From Tetracentron sinense (taxonomy: Eukaryota; Streptophyta; Magnoliopsida; Trochodendrales; Trochodendraceae): 64,000 bases of DNA. The stretch spans positions 33,116,052 through 33,180,051 of the forward strand of contig CM026565.1 in NCBI GenBank assembly GCA_015143295.1, given 5' to 3'. Position numbers and translations under genes: made by a program. The notes below the pieces were generated by a model that did not search any database, was not told the DNA's origin, and saw nothing but the letters and a program-made list of their open reading frames with translations. Numbering within the stretch: position 1 is the first letter of the stretch; the number at the start of each line of letters is the position of its first letter. Shown one piece after another: positions 1-12,800 of the stretch.

Positions 1-180
1 GGGAGAAGGGATAGAGAGAATTAGGGTTTCTTACCGGAGGAGAGCAAGAGAAGCGCCGCACTGATTTGTACCAACCAGATTCTCTTCGCACGGAGGCAAT
101 GAAGAGAGAAGGGAGTTGGGTTGAGAGGAGTTGTGATTTTGATGAAGAGAGAATGGAATTGGTTTGAAAGAATGAACTTA
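1..180 (-). other. Possible 5' leader of a gene off the left edge
   Basis: Purine-rich on + (so CT-rich on -), like plant 5' leaders. On the minus strand the text reads through a CTCCG/GTAAGA junction near base 36 that would make a good donor site, followed by the AAACCCTAA-type sequence common in plant leaders. No start codon or coding exon can be assigned inside the window, so this is only a guess that a minus-strand gene lies to the left. Confidence 0.22.
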
Positions 181-321
181 TTTGGAGACTAATATGGGTA
201 TTTTTGGTAATTATAAAATTAGAGCAATAAAAGATTGTTTATTCCTAGCCATTGTTTGAGATTTAATGGTATAGATGAAATGAGTTAATTTAAAATCAAT
301 TAGGCTAAGTAGTCACTTCCT

Positions 322-352
322 ATACACACACACACACACATATATATATATA
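322..352. repeat. (CA)n(TA)n microsatellite
   Basis: Simple dinucleotide run, CA repeats passing directly into TA repeats. It abuts the Helitron-like end that starts at 353, and Helitrons often sit in such AT runs. Confidence 0.9.
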
Positions 353-695
353 CTAGTAAAGGTGCACGTGCTTTGCACGTATAATTTTTTATTTTAATAA
401 AAAAATATTTATTTTAGTTTTTTTAAAAACTTTAATTTTTAATATAGTTTTATTAGATGTTACTCTCTATATATATATATAATAATAAATTAGTATATTT
501 TATTAGGGGTGTAGTAACTATAGGTAATTAAGGACTTTCTAATAGAGTCCTTCTAACTCTCTACTGATAGAAATTCCTCATTAATAAGAACAACACAATA
601 TAGAGTCGTTATCCATAAAAGTAGCAAAATAGATATTTAGTAGGTAGGAGTGGGTCTCATGGGTTCCACATAATACTACACATTATAATTATAGA
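353..695 (-). mobile_element. Short Helitron-like element
   Basis: Read on the minus strand, the element starts with TC (rc of 694-695) preceded by A and ends with CTAG (353-356) followed by T, as Helitrons do when they insert between A and T. Just inside the 3' end is a short palindrome, ACGTGCAAAGCACGT, that can form the terminal hairpin. The interior is AT-rich and codes for nothing. The 5' end is less certain than the 3' end. Confidence 0.42.
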
Positions 696-1270
696 TTATA
701 TATTATAATTTTTTTTTAAATGGTGAATGGTAATTACATTCAAGTAAAGTTTTGCATACTCCTTATACTTTTATTAGTAGAATGATATACAAAATTATTT
801 GATATGAAAAATTGTCACTCATTTTGCATCTATAATATGAAATAAACATAAAACAAGAAAGATATCATATCCATACCTTATATTGGCCAAAACAATTCTG
901 CCTCTAATAATAATAACATTATTAAGTTTCGGAATGACCAATAAAGTTTGACAATTATTTATTGTACAATATAATAAATACAACTAAAAAATGTACATTA
1001 ATATCCGATGATGAATTCTAACATAACATGTACATTTCTATTAGCAATATATTTTCTTTTTCAAATCCATAAGAACACTCTACATATACATACAATGCTA
1101 CATCACCTCAAGTCACACAGACTCACATCCACCACCTATATTATCATCTTCTTTTGGAGAGCATCAACCATGGAAGTTGAGGTACTAGACGAGGGTGTTG
1201 CTTTTCCGCGATAGATCTCAATGAAGTACCGACTGCACTAAATCAGTAGTAATCCCATAGATTTAGTCGC
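696..1270. other. AT-rich intergenic DNA, nothing recognised
   Basis: AT-rich sequence with no convincing coding frame. The 68-residue open frame near 1008 has no recognisable motif and no gene-like composition. Confidence 0.5.
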
Positions 1271-1273
1271 TAA

Positions 1274-1590
1274 GGCTCCGTTCTTTTGGTGGAACTTTTA
1301 AAAGTCCGGAATATTAACGTTTTTGAACAAGTGACAAGAGTCTTGAAAGAGAGGGGAGATGGTTTCTAACCCTTTTAGTTGATGGTATCTCAGATTTATC
1401 ATTTCAAATTTAATTAGAAGTTTCACATCTATGGAACTTAAAAAATCCAAAAAAATTGTAGAACTTCAAAATTCCATATTTTTAAAACTTTTGCATTTCA
1501 TGAAATAATATAGTTCTAGACATTAAGTAAAATTAAGTATGAAACAATGAAAGTTCTAGACTTTAAAAGTTCTACCAAAAGAACAAAACC
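1274..1590. mobile_element. Tourist-like MITE with TAA target duplication
   Basis: The ends form an imperfect terminal inverted repeat: left GGCTCCGTTCTTTTGGTGG, right (reverse complement) GGTTTTGTTCTTTTGGTAG, extended by GAACTTTTAAA on both sides. The element is flanked by TAA at 1271-1273 and 1591-1593, the 3-bp target typical of PIF/Harbinger (Tourist) MITEs. No coding capacity. Confidence 0.6.
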
Positions 1591-1599
1591 TAAAATATC

Positions 1600-2170
1600 A
1601 TCTCAATGAGATCATTTAGTAAGTTAGCACCATCTTTTGTTGGAAGCTTTTAGTGCTTTATTGTTTTAGGGCATGAATGCCATTATCTCTTCCTCTTGGA
1701 CAATTCAAAGTAATTTTAAAAAATCATGTAATGGATAAAATATAAAAGAACCTAAAATACAAACAAAACACATGGCTCGCTGGATCTGCATTGAATATTT
1801 GCAAATCATCTGAGAAAATATTAGTATATCATATCATAAAAATTCAAAAAATCTAGTTTGCAAGTCACTGATAAAGGAAACAAACCCAAAAGCAGCATAA
1901 AACTTATCTAGCAATTTCACAAATCCTAAACATATAAAGAGAAAAAAAAGAAAACCTCAACCATGCTTAGCTCGAGATAATCTACAACACAATAATGTAG
2001 ATTATGTGCTACATAATACAACAGCATGAAGTAGAGTTTTACGGTCTTGAAATACCATCCTGCAACTTTACCAATATTTTTATTTTTAAAAAATATCATC
2101 TTAGGTTTATTCAAGTAAAAAAATAAATAAAGAAAAGCCATCTTAAGTTCTTTTATATATATATATATAT
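1600..2170. other. AT-rich intergenic DNA, nothing recognised
   Basis: No supportable gene. A short TA run lies at about 2155-2172 beside the SINE-like block that follows. Confidence 0.5.
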
Positions 2171-2173
2171 TTT

Positions 2174-2345
2174 GGTATGAGACACACGGTTGGGCCACGA
2201 CCTCGGTTAGCAAGTTTGTATCTCTTCAAAGGAGGGTGGAGAGTGCAACCCAGAGATTGCAACCCAATCTCATCCTCTCGGAATCGAACCCAGAACCTCC
2301 AACCTCCTTCCTTAGGAACCTACCGCTGGGGTATTCAGGGTGTGT
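2174..2345 (-). mobile_element. tRNA-derived SINE-like element
   Basis: The minus strand carries a perfect RNA polymerase III box B, GGTTCGATTCC (rc of 2280-2290), preceded by a weaker box A-like stretch. No tRNA cloverleaf can be folded around it, so a SINE or SINE remnant fits better than a tRNA gene. Ends are approximate. Confidence 0.4.
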
Positions 2346-2730
2346 TCTTAATTCTTATTTGGTTGCCCCGAAAGCTACTTTTTGACATAGTAACCATCAA
2401 AGAAGAAAAAGAGATTTCTCTGTCAACACATAGTCATTGAACTAAACAATTTGATAAGATTTGACCACTAAGGCCATGTTTCCATCCGATATCCTACGAA
2501 AACCTACCCTTTTGATGGTGAAAGATCATCCCTTTAAGCTAGTTTGTTCATCCATTTGTTTGATATTTAAACTTTTTAGGCTTTTTTTAGCAAAGTGCTC
2601 TTTTTCCCCAAAAAAGAAAAAAAAAAAGAATAGCAAAGTGCTCAGATTTTCTCTTTACAACCCCATCTTGGGGGCACACCTCTTAGGCTTCTAATTTCTA
2701 TTTTTTAATCTCCTCTATTTCCTTGATGGG

Positions 2731-3073
2731 GTCAAATCCTCTACAAAAAACCGGTTATCACCCTTTGAGGTGGCCACATGTCCCCTTTGATACCCCCCTT
2801 AACTGTGGTTCAGATTCACCTACCCCTAGGTTCACCCATCCATATGTGATTTTTTTAAAAAAAATTAAAGAACTTTTTATAGGGTTTTTTTTAATATTAA
2901 AATATTCTAAAAATATAATTAATATTTTTTTTAAAAAAAACAAGGCTGAGTGGGTGAACCCTAAGGGTGGGTGAATATGAACCACAGTTAAGGGGTGTCA
3001 AAGGGGACACGTGGCCACCTTAAAGGGTGATAACCGGATTTGCCAAATCCGGTTATCACCGTAGAGGATTTGA
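2731..3073. mobile_element. Foldback-type MITE with long inverted repeats
   Basis: The left arm (from GTCAAATCCTCTAC through GGTTATCACCCTTTGAGGTGG and TTCACCCA) is mirrored by the right arm (ending GTAGAGGATTTGAC) over roughly 120 bases, around an AT-rich centre. Relatives sit at 29249-29559 (two-armed), 34137-34265 and 40535-40640 (one arm). The right arm carries GACACGTGGC, a G-box core, about 540 bases upstream of the DUF630/DUF632 start codon. I could not find a clean target duplication. Confidence 0.65.
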
Positions 3074-3260
3074 CTCCTTCTTGGATATCTATGAACTTTG
3101 TTGAGAAATCCATTTGGTTTTGAGGTTTCTTCATGTAGGGGTTTCATCCAAAAAATTTTACCCTTTGACTTCTGCAGCTCAAAATCCCTCCCGTCTGTTC
3201 TCTTTATTTTTGTTCCCCAAACAGTTAAAATCTTCAAATTTCAATTTTCAAACTACAATT

Positions 3261-3279
3261 CCTCTCTCTCTCTCTCTCC
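3261..3279. repeat. (CT)n tract in the presumed 5' leader
   Basis: A run of CT dinucleotides about 275 bases upstream of the start codon at 3553. Pyrimidine-rich tracts are common in plant leaders and core promoters. Confidence 0.7.
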
Positions 3280-3552
3280 AATCCACCTTAAGACCTCTGA
3301 ACTTTGAAGTTTGAACCATCTCTGAGGTTTTCTGGATTGTGGGGTTTTTTTCAAAATCTACTTCATCTCCCAGAAAAAGCCAGAATTCCCATCTGGGTTT
3401 CATCCCAAATTCCTTACTGATTTCTGCTACTCCATTTGATTTCCTACCCAAAACCCCCCCTTTTTTTTCCGCTCTTCTTCAAGACCCAAAATTGAAGCAT
3501 ACAAATCCTCCCAAACTGATCCAAACCAGAGAACCAGAACCAAATTCCAACC

Positions 3553-6500
3553 ATGGGGTGTACACAATCAAAGATCGAGAACACAGAAGCCGTTTCTAGA
3601 TGTAAAGAACGGAAGCAATTCATGAAAGACGCCGTGAGTAACCGCAACGCCTTCGCTGCCGGCCACTCTGCCTACACGACGGCGCTGAAGAACACCGGCG
3701 CCGCCATGAGCGACTACGCCGAGGGAGAAGTCCAAGACATCCACTCTTCCCAATCTGCAGGCCAACCCCCCGCCGAAACCTTCCCGCCGCCACCACCACC
3801 TCTCCCTGATTTCCCTCCTGCCCCTCCTCTTCCTCTTCCTCTTCAGCGAGCCGTTACCATGCCCGAATTCTCAATCCCCAAAATAGATCCCAAAGTGGCC
3901 GACACAATCCATGAAGAAGACGACGAAGCTGAAATTGACACTGAGGATATCAGTAATTTACGCCAACGCAGTCGCCGCGGTGGAAGCAGAGCTGCCGCTG
4001 AAGCAGAGGCGCCTCCACCGCCACCGTCGCCACCACCGCCACCATCGCCACCTCGTGCCCCGCCGCCGAGTAATTCGGCCCCACCCCCTCCACCGGAATC
4101 TAAGAACATTGCCTGGGACTACTTTTTTCCGGAGGTGGAGAACATTCCCGGGCCGACTTTGGGTGAGCCTGATGAAATTAAGCCTGATAAGGAAGAGGGT
4201 GGTGGTGGGGTTTATGATAGTGGATTCAAGGGAATGGAGAATGTTGATAGTGATTATGAGGTGGGTGGTTCGAGTAGTAAAGTTGAGCCTCTGGTGCCGG
4301 AGAAGGTGGTTGAGCCTCCCGTGAAGCCGGTGAAGAAGGCGAAGCAGGCTGTTCATTCGCAATCTGCTCCTGGGGAGGCTAAGAGAGGGGGTAAGGCTGC
4401 CTCAAATGTTAATTTGTTGCAGATATTATCTGAGCTTGATGATCATTTCCTAAAGGCGTCGCAGAGTGCCCATAAGGTTTCTCAGATGCTTGAGGCGAAT
4501 CGGTTGCATTATCACTCTAATTTTGCTGATAATCGAGGTAATTTTCTTTTTAAACGATTATATTGATATGTACAAAAATTCAAAGTTCCAAACTTAGATC
4601 CACTTAAATTAGCGCTTCCAGATTATTCTTTCCCCTTTTATATATGATTGAAGTTCCACATGAGTTTCTCCAGTCTCTCAAATGAACTTTCAGATCAACC
4701 CCCCCGAGTCTTTCACAAATTGGCTTGTATTGATTTACCTGTGTTTCCTTGTAATATTGCTGATGATTGCGAAGAGGGTCTAAAATGCAATGAACAGAAA
4801 GGATGTTGTTCATCAGAAGAAACGATAGGAGGGTTATTTGAGAAAATTTAATGCATTCATATGATTGGAATTGTGAATCTGTTTCGTTTTTTATGTTGTA
4901 TTGGCATTTTCTATTGTATGCTTAGACAAAGGTTCAATTTCCGTACTGACATTGCATGCTATTTGTTTTGCAGGACACATTGATCATTCTGCAAGAGTCA
5001 TGCGTGTTATTACATGGAATAGGTCATTCAGAGGTATACCCAACACTGATGATAAGAAGGATAATTTTGACACAGAAGAAGAGGAAACTCATGCCACTGT
5101 TTTGGATAAGTTGCTAGCATGGGAAAAAAAGTTGTATGATGAAGTGAAGGTGTGTTGCATCATTTCTTTTTGTTTAATCCAACTCCATCCTTGTTCACCT
5201 TTTTCCTTTTGCATTTGTGATCAGTTAGTCATGGTGGGTCATTTTCAGTTTCTTTGTGTAGAGTTTTGTTACATGTTAGTATGGACACTGAATATTCATA
5301 ATATAAGAGTAATTATTTTCTTTTGTCAAAATCAGAGATGTGGAATTGATACATTGGTTCTGGCCTCTGGGTGGTGCCCTTTCATGTCTCCTGCACCTTT
5401 CAATTACATATCTCTCATATTCCTCACTGAGATATTTTACTCTCTTTTGCTCACCTATATTCTTCAAAGGATCTTTGATATGGTGCCTTGTTCATTTAAA
5501 TTTGACATCTGCAGCTGTGCTTTTTAGTTACATGCTATCCACTCTGATTCTACCATTTGGATGTTGCCACCCTGGGATTGATGGGCATCTGTATCTAGCT
5601 CTCATAACCTGATATTTTGTTGGATCCAAGGAATGAAAATTTTCTTATTACTTACATTAAGAGAATGTAGATTAATTGTTTCTTTTTTCTTTTCTTTTTT
5701 ATGAAAAAATTAGTTTAATAGTTGTCCCTTCATTAATTGCATGATGATTTGTGTTTATATTTGGGAAGTATAACCTATTGGAATTTAGTGCACCTACAAA
5801 ATTTCCTCTACTCCCTATTTGATTAGATGTTGTTTCTTATATCCTAAATTGACTTGTATTTAAATACACCTGAATTAAAATAATGCGAATTTTGTTTCTA
5901 GTTATGCTGGTGAGTTGTTGTCGTATGCTGAATCTTATTGTAGTTTGACACATGCTGAATAGGCAGGTGAGCTTATGAAATTCGAGTATCAAAGAAAGGT
6001 TAATCTACTGAACAAGCAAAAGAAACGTGGCACCAATTCTGAAGCATTGGAGAAATCAAAAGCAGCAGTAAGTCATTTACATACAAGATACATAGTTGAC
6101 ATGCAATACATGGATTCGACGGTCTCAGAAATAGATCACTTACGTGACGATCGATTATACCCAAAGCTTGTTCAACTAGTTGATGGGTAAGTTTCCAAGC
6201 AGAACGAATATAGAGATTGAAATATTATAAGCTTGTGCGGGATCTGTATATTCTGCTTTTCTGCAAGATATATACTTGATGAGCATCCTATAGGTCATCT
6301 TTTATTATTATTTTATTTTTGAGTCTGCCTTCTATCGGGTTTATATTGAATTGTATATCCAAAGGAACCCACTTTATTTGCTTGTAAAATTACTATTACA
6401 CTTGATGTAGATTTCTTTTTGTAGAAACACCCTCCTACCCGATTCGTAATAGAGGAAGAAGTTACACCTAGCTGGGGGGATGTCAAAGCCTTATCTCTAG

Positions 6501-6799
6501 TGAGTTCTAGGTACATAGACGTATCAAGCTGTCTTACATTGAGCCAAAAATGACTATCGCCTTTCTTCTAAATGCTTTCTTGACTTAATAGGATTTACAT
6601 AACCACGGGCAGGGTATACGTAATTACATTAAAATTTGAACATTTTACAATTGTGTTTTTTTTTTCCCTGTAAATAAATCGCCATTTGTAACTTTGGACA
6701 AGCCCAAGAAACTTTTGAATTTTAATTAATTGAACGTCTGTAAATGTGAAGCCAAAAATGAAGATTGACATGCTTTTTTTTTTTTTATCGGTAAACATT

Positions 6800-6849
<50 letters not shown>

Positions 6850-9800
6850 GCTAGAAAAGAGATACAACTAGAAGTTTACTGAGAAGTAAATTACAGAGAT
6901 AAAACATATTTTCCGGAAGATAAAGCAATAAAATTGTAGAATCTTTAGATACTAAAGTGAATCTGCTGCCAAGGTCGATCTCACCCAAGAATGTCGCTCA
7001 CAGTCTTGATGTCATGGCGGACTGAACTCCACTCTAGAAGTGAAGAATGAATCTTAGAGCACAAGCGATGATGAGAGGATGAAGAGTTTTCAAACACTCT
7101 CAAATTCCTCTCCTTCCAGATGGCCCATAAAATGACCCCTGGCAAACACTGCGCAATCAATCCTCGATTCTTGTCAAACCACGACCGCTACTAGCACGTT
7201 AAAAAATTCTTGAAGGATAAAAGGATGACCCAATCCACTCCCAATCGGGATCATGGTTCAAAATATTGGTATCGGTCGCCGTATCGGTAAGTCCAAAATA
7301 GGATACGTATCTGCGTATTGGTAACATATCGGTTGGATACGGCAAAAAAATTCAGGATACGCTAAAGAAAGCTTGAATACGCAAGGAAAAACTTGGATAC
7401 CTTACATAAAACCTCTTTTAATGCAAATATAAGCTAAAAACAAACTAAATAAAAGTCTCCAACTACATTTATAATCATACATATGAGAGTTAACAATTAT
7501 ATAAGTTAAAAAAAGCATACGCGTTGATAAATATGTATGAAAATACAAACTATAGTTACTTAATTAAGTGATGGAAACTCATTTGCATTCATAAATCAAA
7601 AATATGAAAATACATAGACCATTGTATTCACAAATCAAATTACATACATGATAGAAGTTCAATACCACATTGAGTTTCATGTCAGTCATACTATCATTAT
7701 AGGATCAAGAATTGAGTAGAGTGATACATTATAAGTAGTCTAGACATGATGACACCACTGTGTCTAAACCATCATCGTGCGGTACATGCCCAGTTACATT
7801 TGTACATATGTCTGCTGCTGAGTCGTGATCTGTCCATAATTGTCAGTCGAAGACTGAGACTGAGCATCATAACCAGTGACTCCTGATAAGTAGGGTTGGG
7901 TTGGGGCATCATAACTAGTAGCTTCTGATAAGTAGGGCTGGGCTGGGTTGGGTTGGGGCATCATGATCAGGGGGATAACCTTATTTACATATTAATATCT
8001 AAAGTAAATGAAAAAAAAATCATTTACTTAAATAATATATGTAAATAAGTTGTGTATCGGGTCTGTATTGTGGATCCTAGTGTAAAAGGAAGGAGAAAAA
8101 AAATTAACTGAAAAATCCCTGTATCGAGTGTATCGGGCCTGTATCGGCCCAATACAGTGGAGTTTTTTTTTTCAGCGTATCAATGTATCGGGTAGGTCTA
8201 AATAGGATACGTATCAGCCTGTATCGGTCGATACGTATCGATATTTTAAACCATGATCGGGATAAGAAAAAACCTTATCTCAAAAGCAACCGAACAATTT
8301 AAGAGCAGATGATTCACAGTTTCTTTTGCTTTGAGGCACATATAGCAACGATTTGCCATAGAGCAATGTAAGAGTCATACTCCACCCTCTCCTTTTCAGA
8401 TTGTTCCTGGTGAGAATCTTATTGAGGGCTACAACCCAAAGAAAAAATGCTACCTTAAACGGAACAACAGAGATTCACATTGCCTTAGAGGGAAATGGAG
8501 AAGCTGGGACCGAACCGAAAGACTATTGAAGAGATTTAACCGAGAAATGATTAGTGGAGCCTCTAGACCACACCCTAGAATCCCTAACCTAAGGGCAAGG
8601 GGGAAACGTTTGGAGAAATCAGATAAGGTCCTCTAACTCCCGATCGTTCAGATTGCGCCTAAAATGCTGACACCACACGACCGCCTCATTACGAATCTCG
8701 TAACATTGCGACACTCAGACCTCCTAATCTTCTACCATCATGAACAAACTACCAAATTTGTCACGCATTGAGACCGGACACACCATAGATCCCTCCAAAA
8801 TCTGACCTCACTGCTACCTACTTTGAAACCAATGAACGGACTAACCAACTTAGCCACCGCCATGATACCTTTCCATAAACCCAACCCATAAAGACCTCTC
8901 ACCTCCCTCGGCTCCCACAAAGATGAGGCTTTGTATTTCGAAACAATCACTTGCCACCAAAAGCTCTCTCTCTCGGCCCCGAACCTCCATACCCATTTCC
9001 TTAGTAGGGCTTGATTGATCTCAACGGTAGGTTTAAGATCAAGCCCAACAAGCTGAAAGTGACAACAAATTTGAGTCCATGATACCAAATGATATTTGGA
9101 TTTGTTCTCTCTGCCACTCTAGAGGAAATCTCATTGGATTTGCTCTAGTGAACTGGCGATAGAGCAGGGAATCGTGAGCACTGACATGAAGTAGGTTTGA
9201 AGGTTTTGGAGAGTGCTCTTAAGAAGTGTCAACTTCCTGCCCTTCGATTTCCAGCCAGCTAATCTACGGGAAAATCTAGCGATCATAGGGGACCAAACAC
9301 TCTTGGACTTGAACGGGGCACTTAAGGGAAGACCTATGTAGGAGGAGGGGAGTGATCCTGTCTTGCAACCAAGACACTCCACAAGGTTCTTTAAATTCGA
9401 AACTTCCCCAACCCTAATTAGCTCACTCTTACCCAGATTGACCTTGAGGCCCGACACTGCCTTAAAACACCGGAATAAGCATCTAAGATAAGCCACCTGA
9501 AGAGACGAAGTGTCACAAAATACCAATGTATCATCAGCAAATTGAAGATAAGAGATCTTTAGATTATCCTGCCCTATGGTAAAGCCCTCAAAGACCACGC
9601 CATCTGCTTGAGATAGCATGCGACTTAACGCTTCAGTGACAATAATGAATAAGAAGGGAGATAATGGATCCCCTTGTCTGAGACCTCTAGAGTTCCTAAA
9701 GTACCCCACCAGGCTCCCATTTACAAGGATGGAAACGGACACTAATGATATGCATGCTTGTATCCAAGTCCTCCACTTCAACCCAAAGCCCATCCTACCC

Positions 9801-12800
9801 AACACATGCTCATATGCTTCTTAATGCTTTAGTGCCTTATTAAAATATATAAACCCCAAAATGCACGAGTAGCTGTAATTGTTTATTTTTATCTTTTCCT
9901 TTTATTTTGCTGATAGTTAAATACAATTAAAGTTTAAGCATACTATTTGTAATCCAAATATCCCGTGTGCTTCTATTCCCAACATCAACTTCCTTTTTCT
10001 CATTCAGATTTATTCACCAAACAACTCCATCATTTCTTCTATATAATCTAAGTTAACTGAGTATCCTATCTTAGATTAATAGGATTCTAGATAGAGTGAT
10101 GTGATTTCTTCATATGATTGACATTGATAGCTTGCTTCTTCCTATTCCGCCTATGAAGAATCATACAGTTAGCTTTTTCTTAGTAATAACCAGTCTTTAA
10201 CCATTGAGGCTCTTCTGTTTTTTCTTACAAGCATCACACTTCGTGAAGAATGATTCCATCAGAATATTGATTTTATTGTTTCTCATGGCTAGCATAACAA
10301 TACTTGTCCATACCATTTCTGATTTAAACTTGGCTGAGGTTGTTTTGAGGATAGCATGGTCTTGTTGCAAGGTTGGAATTCTTGAAACCTGGAATACTTT
10401 AGTGTATACCCACTTTGCATCAAAGCCAATGCCACTCTATGACCATTTGTAAATATCATTTTTCACCTTTAACTATATTAATGTGGTGCATGCATCGTGT
10501 GAACATCCAATTTTGCACCCCTATAGGGCCTATAGGACTTTGTGACCTAACCGAGAGTTTTCCAAGAATCCTTGAGTAGTTACCAAAATACCCCTGGCTT
10601 ATACAAAAATTACCAAAATGCACCTAAGTTGGAAAAATTAAAAGTACTTATCCGGATTAAATTGAGCATTTTTTGGATTTAAAATGGAAAATTAGTTTTT
10701 GAACAATTGTGGGGTGACATGTGTTATCTTAGAGTTTGTATTTTGAAAATTAGGTTTTCTATGCTAAAATCAATAGTGGAGTACTCCAATTGCGATGAAT
10801 CTTTTGAATAATGTGCAAAAATCATTAAAAGAAATTGTTAAAAGCCAAAAAGGAAGCTACGAATCTGATTTTAGAAACCCTATTTCAAACTGGCGGTAGG
10901 ATAATTACCACCAGATCTATTTTTAAACTAATTGCGCATGTCGGTAATTCTATTACTAGCATTCATATTTATGGTATAAAACACTGTCCATAATAGTTTT
11001 ATCGACACTTGCAGGTTTCTAAATAATGATTATTATGAAATTGGTTTTGGTAACACCCATTCTCAACAATTTTGCACCTCTATATAAACCACCCTAGGGT
11101 ACGAACAGTGTTTTAAAAAGCATATGAGGCTTACGCCTTAAGGCTCGCCTCAAGGTGAGGCTTAAGGAAAACGCCTCGAGGCTCAATCATGAGGCTTAAA
11201 CCCATGAGGCTCACATGAGGGCATACGCCTCACGCCCTGAAGCTCACTTTATGCCTATGGTATACATCTCATACATTAACTAAAATTAAATTTCTAACCA
11301 TAACTAAGACTTAAATGCCATTTTAAAAAAAAATTTGTTATTCGTTTCAACTAATAACACAATTTATTTTAGATAAGGCATTGAAAATGATGATGGTTGT
11401 ATTGGTTATAATTAACACTTGATTTATTATATTTAACGTATCTAGGATTTTAAAACCATTTGAGTTTAATTCATACTATTTACCTAGTAGACACTCGACA
11501 TTGCAAAAAATTGGAGTTAGTACTTGCTCACAATGTCATTAACTTTTTAAATCATTGTATAATTTTTCTTCTAAATAGTATTTGTTAAAATGATAGAGCG
11601 TGAAGCTTTCTTGTGAGGCTTAAGCCTCACGCCTTGAGGCTTACGCCTCACGCATCTTGAGGTCCTAACGCCTCGCCTCACGCCTTCACGTTTTAAAACA
11701 TTGGGTACGAACTATGGACTTCAACTCTTGATACCTAAAGGAACTCTGGAGAATTTATTATACAATTTTGGGGTTTTTAGAAAACCCTCTCTCTCTCTCT
11801 CTCTCTCTCTCTCGGCTTTCATCGAAGGAACTTTGTTGATCTTATATTATCAAAAGGAGTGGATAACGTTTCATCTATAATTACCCACAGGAAAGTGATC
11901 TCGATATGAGTTCTAAAAACCCTAAGCCTCATCTTTTATTCTTATCTTATTCTTTTCTTCTACTTCTTTTTGTGACTTTATTGGATGATGGGATCTATAG
12001 GTGGAGTTTGGGGATGAATGAATGCTTAAATGAATGATTTGGAGTGCTAATATCTTATAATTAATTGTGGACTTTATGCATAAAATCAACCTTAGGATAA
12101 ATAAATTGAGCCTTTGAATTTTGATTCGGGGAGGCAAGCCAGATCGAAATCACCTGAAATTTCATATCTAGACCTGATTTTAGCTTGAATCACATCTACC
12201 AATGCCAATTTCCAATTGTCTGTGTCTACATCGTTGATTATACCCTATGCTGTGAATTTGATATTAACGCAGTGTGATTGACCCCTTATCGGATGAATTG
12301 GGTTCCAAAATTCGGTATCTAGATGTTTTACCACCCTCTAAGTTCATCCATGGCATTAGGCTTATTTATGGGACTGATTTTGAGTACCTTTAGTTATAGG
12401 CTAAGTCTTAAAATGGGCCCCATGATAAGGTCTGATGGATTTTTGACCCTAAACTTGACCGATAGATACCCCATCTTATTTGAAGCATGTAGCGAAAAAC
12501 CTCATTCAATTACGAGTCCTGGAAAAGTATGGCCAAAACAAGTTTCTAGGCATAACATAACACGGTGAGGCCAATTGTATATTAGCTAGGAACTGTAGCT
12601 GGCAGTACACTGGTTACTACCACCTACAATTTTTTTACCTAATAGCATATTGGCGGAACATACAGTACTGCAACTTTTATTGCAGTTATCTTGCACACAG
12701 GCGGCACTGGGATTACTGCCAGTATGCACCTCAGTGCCATTGATCACTGAACTCTCAAATTTTGGGCCAAAAATCATTCTGTATAGGTTTCTGTTATATT

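Larger units (their letters stand above)
6771..9830 (-). mobile_element. 5'-truncated L1-type LINE, decayed
   Basis: Lies antisense in intron 3 of the DUF630/DUF632 gene. The frame at 9131-9805 holds reverse transcriptase motifs: GLRQGDPLSPFLF, the catalytic YLQFADDTLVF and GLKVNLGKSE. Downstream, 8738-9088 carries the region after RT (WWQVIVSKYK), and 7080-7200 encodes ILWAIWKERNLRVFENS, typical of the zinc-binding zf-RVT tail. The 3' end is marked by a T run on + near 6773-6786, the reverse of a poly(A) tail. Endonuclease and ORF1 are absent; the copy begins at the RT motif AYEHV, and a few residues seem lost just before LGRMGFG. A hAT element is inserted inside it at 7252-8255. Confidence 0.85.

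Noticed and set aside
2280..2290. Perfect pol III box B suggesting a tRNA gene; also at 23995, 40301 and 60407
   Set aside because: No cloverleaf, anticodon arm or acceptor stem could be drawn; SINEs explain them better.
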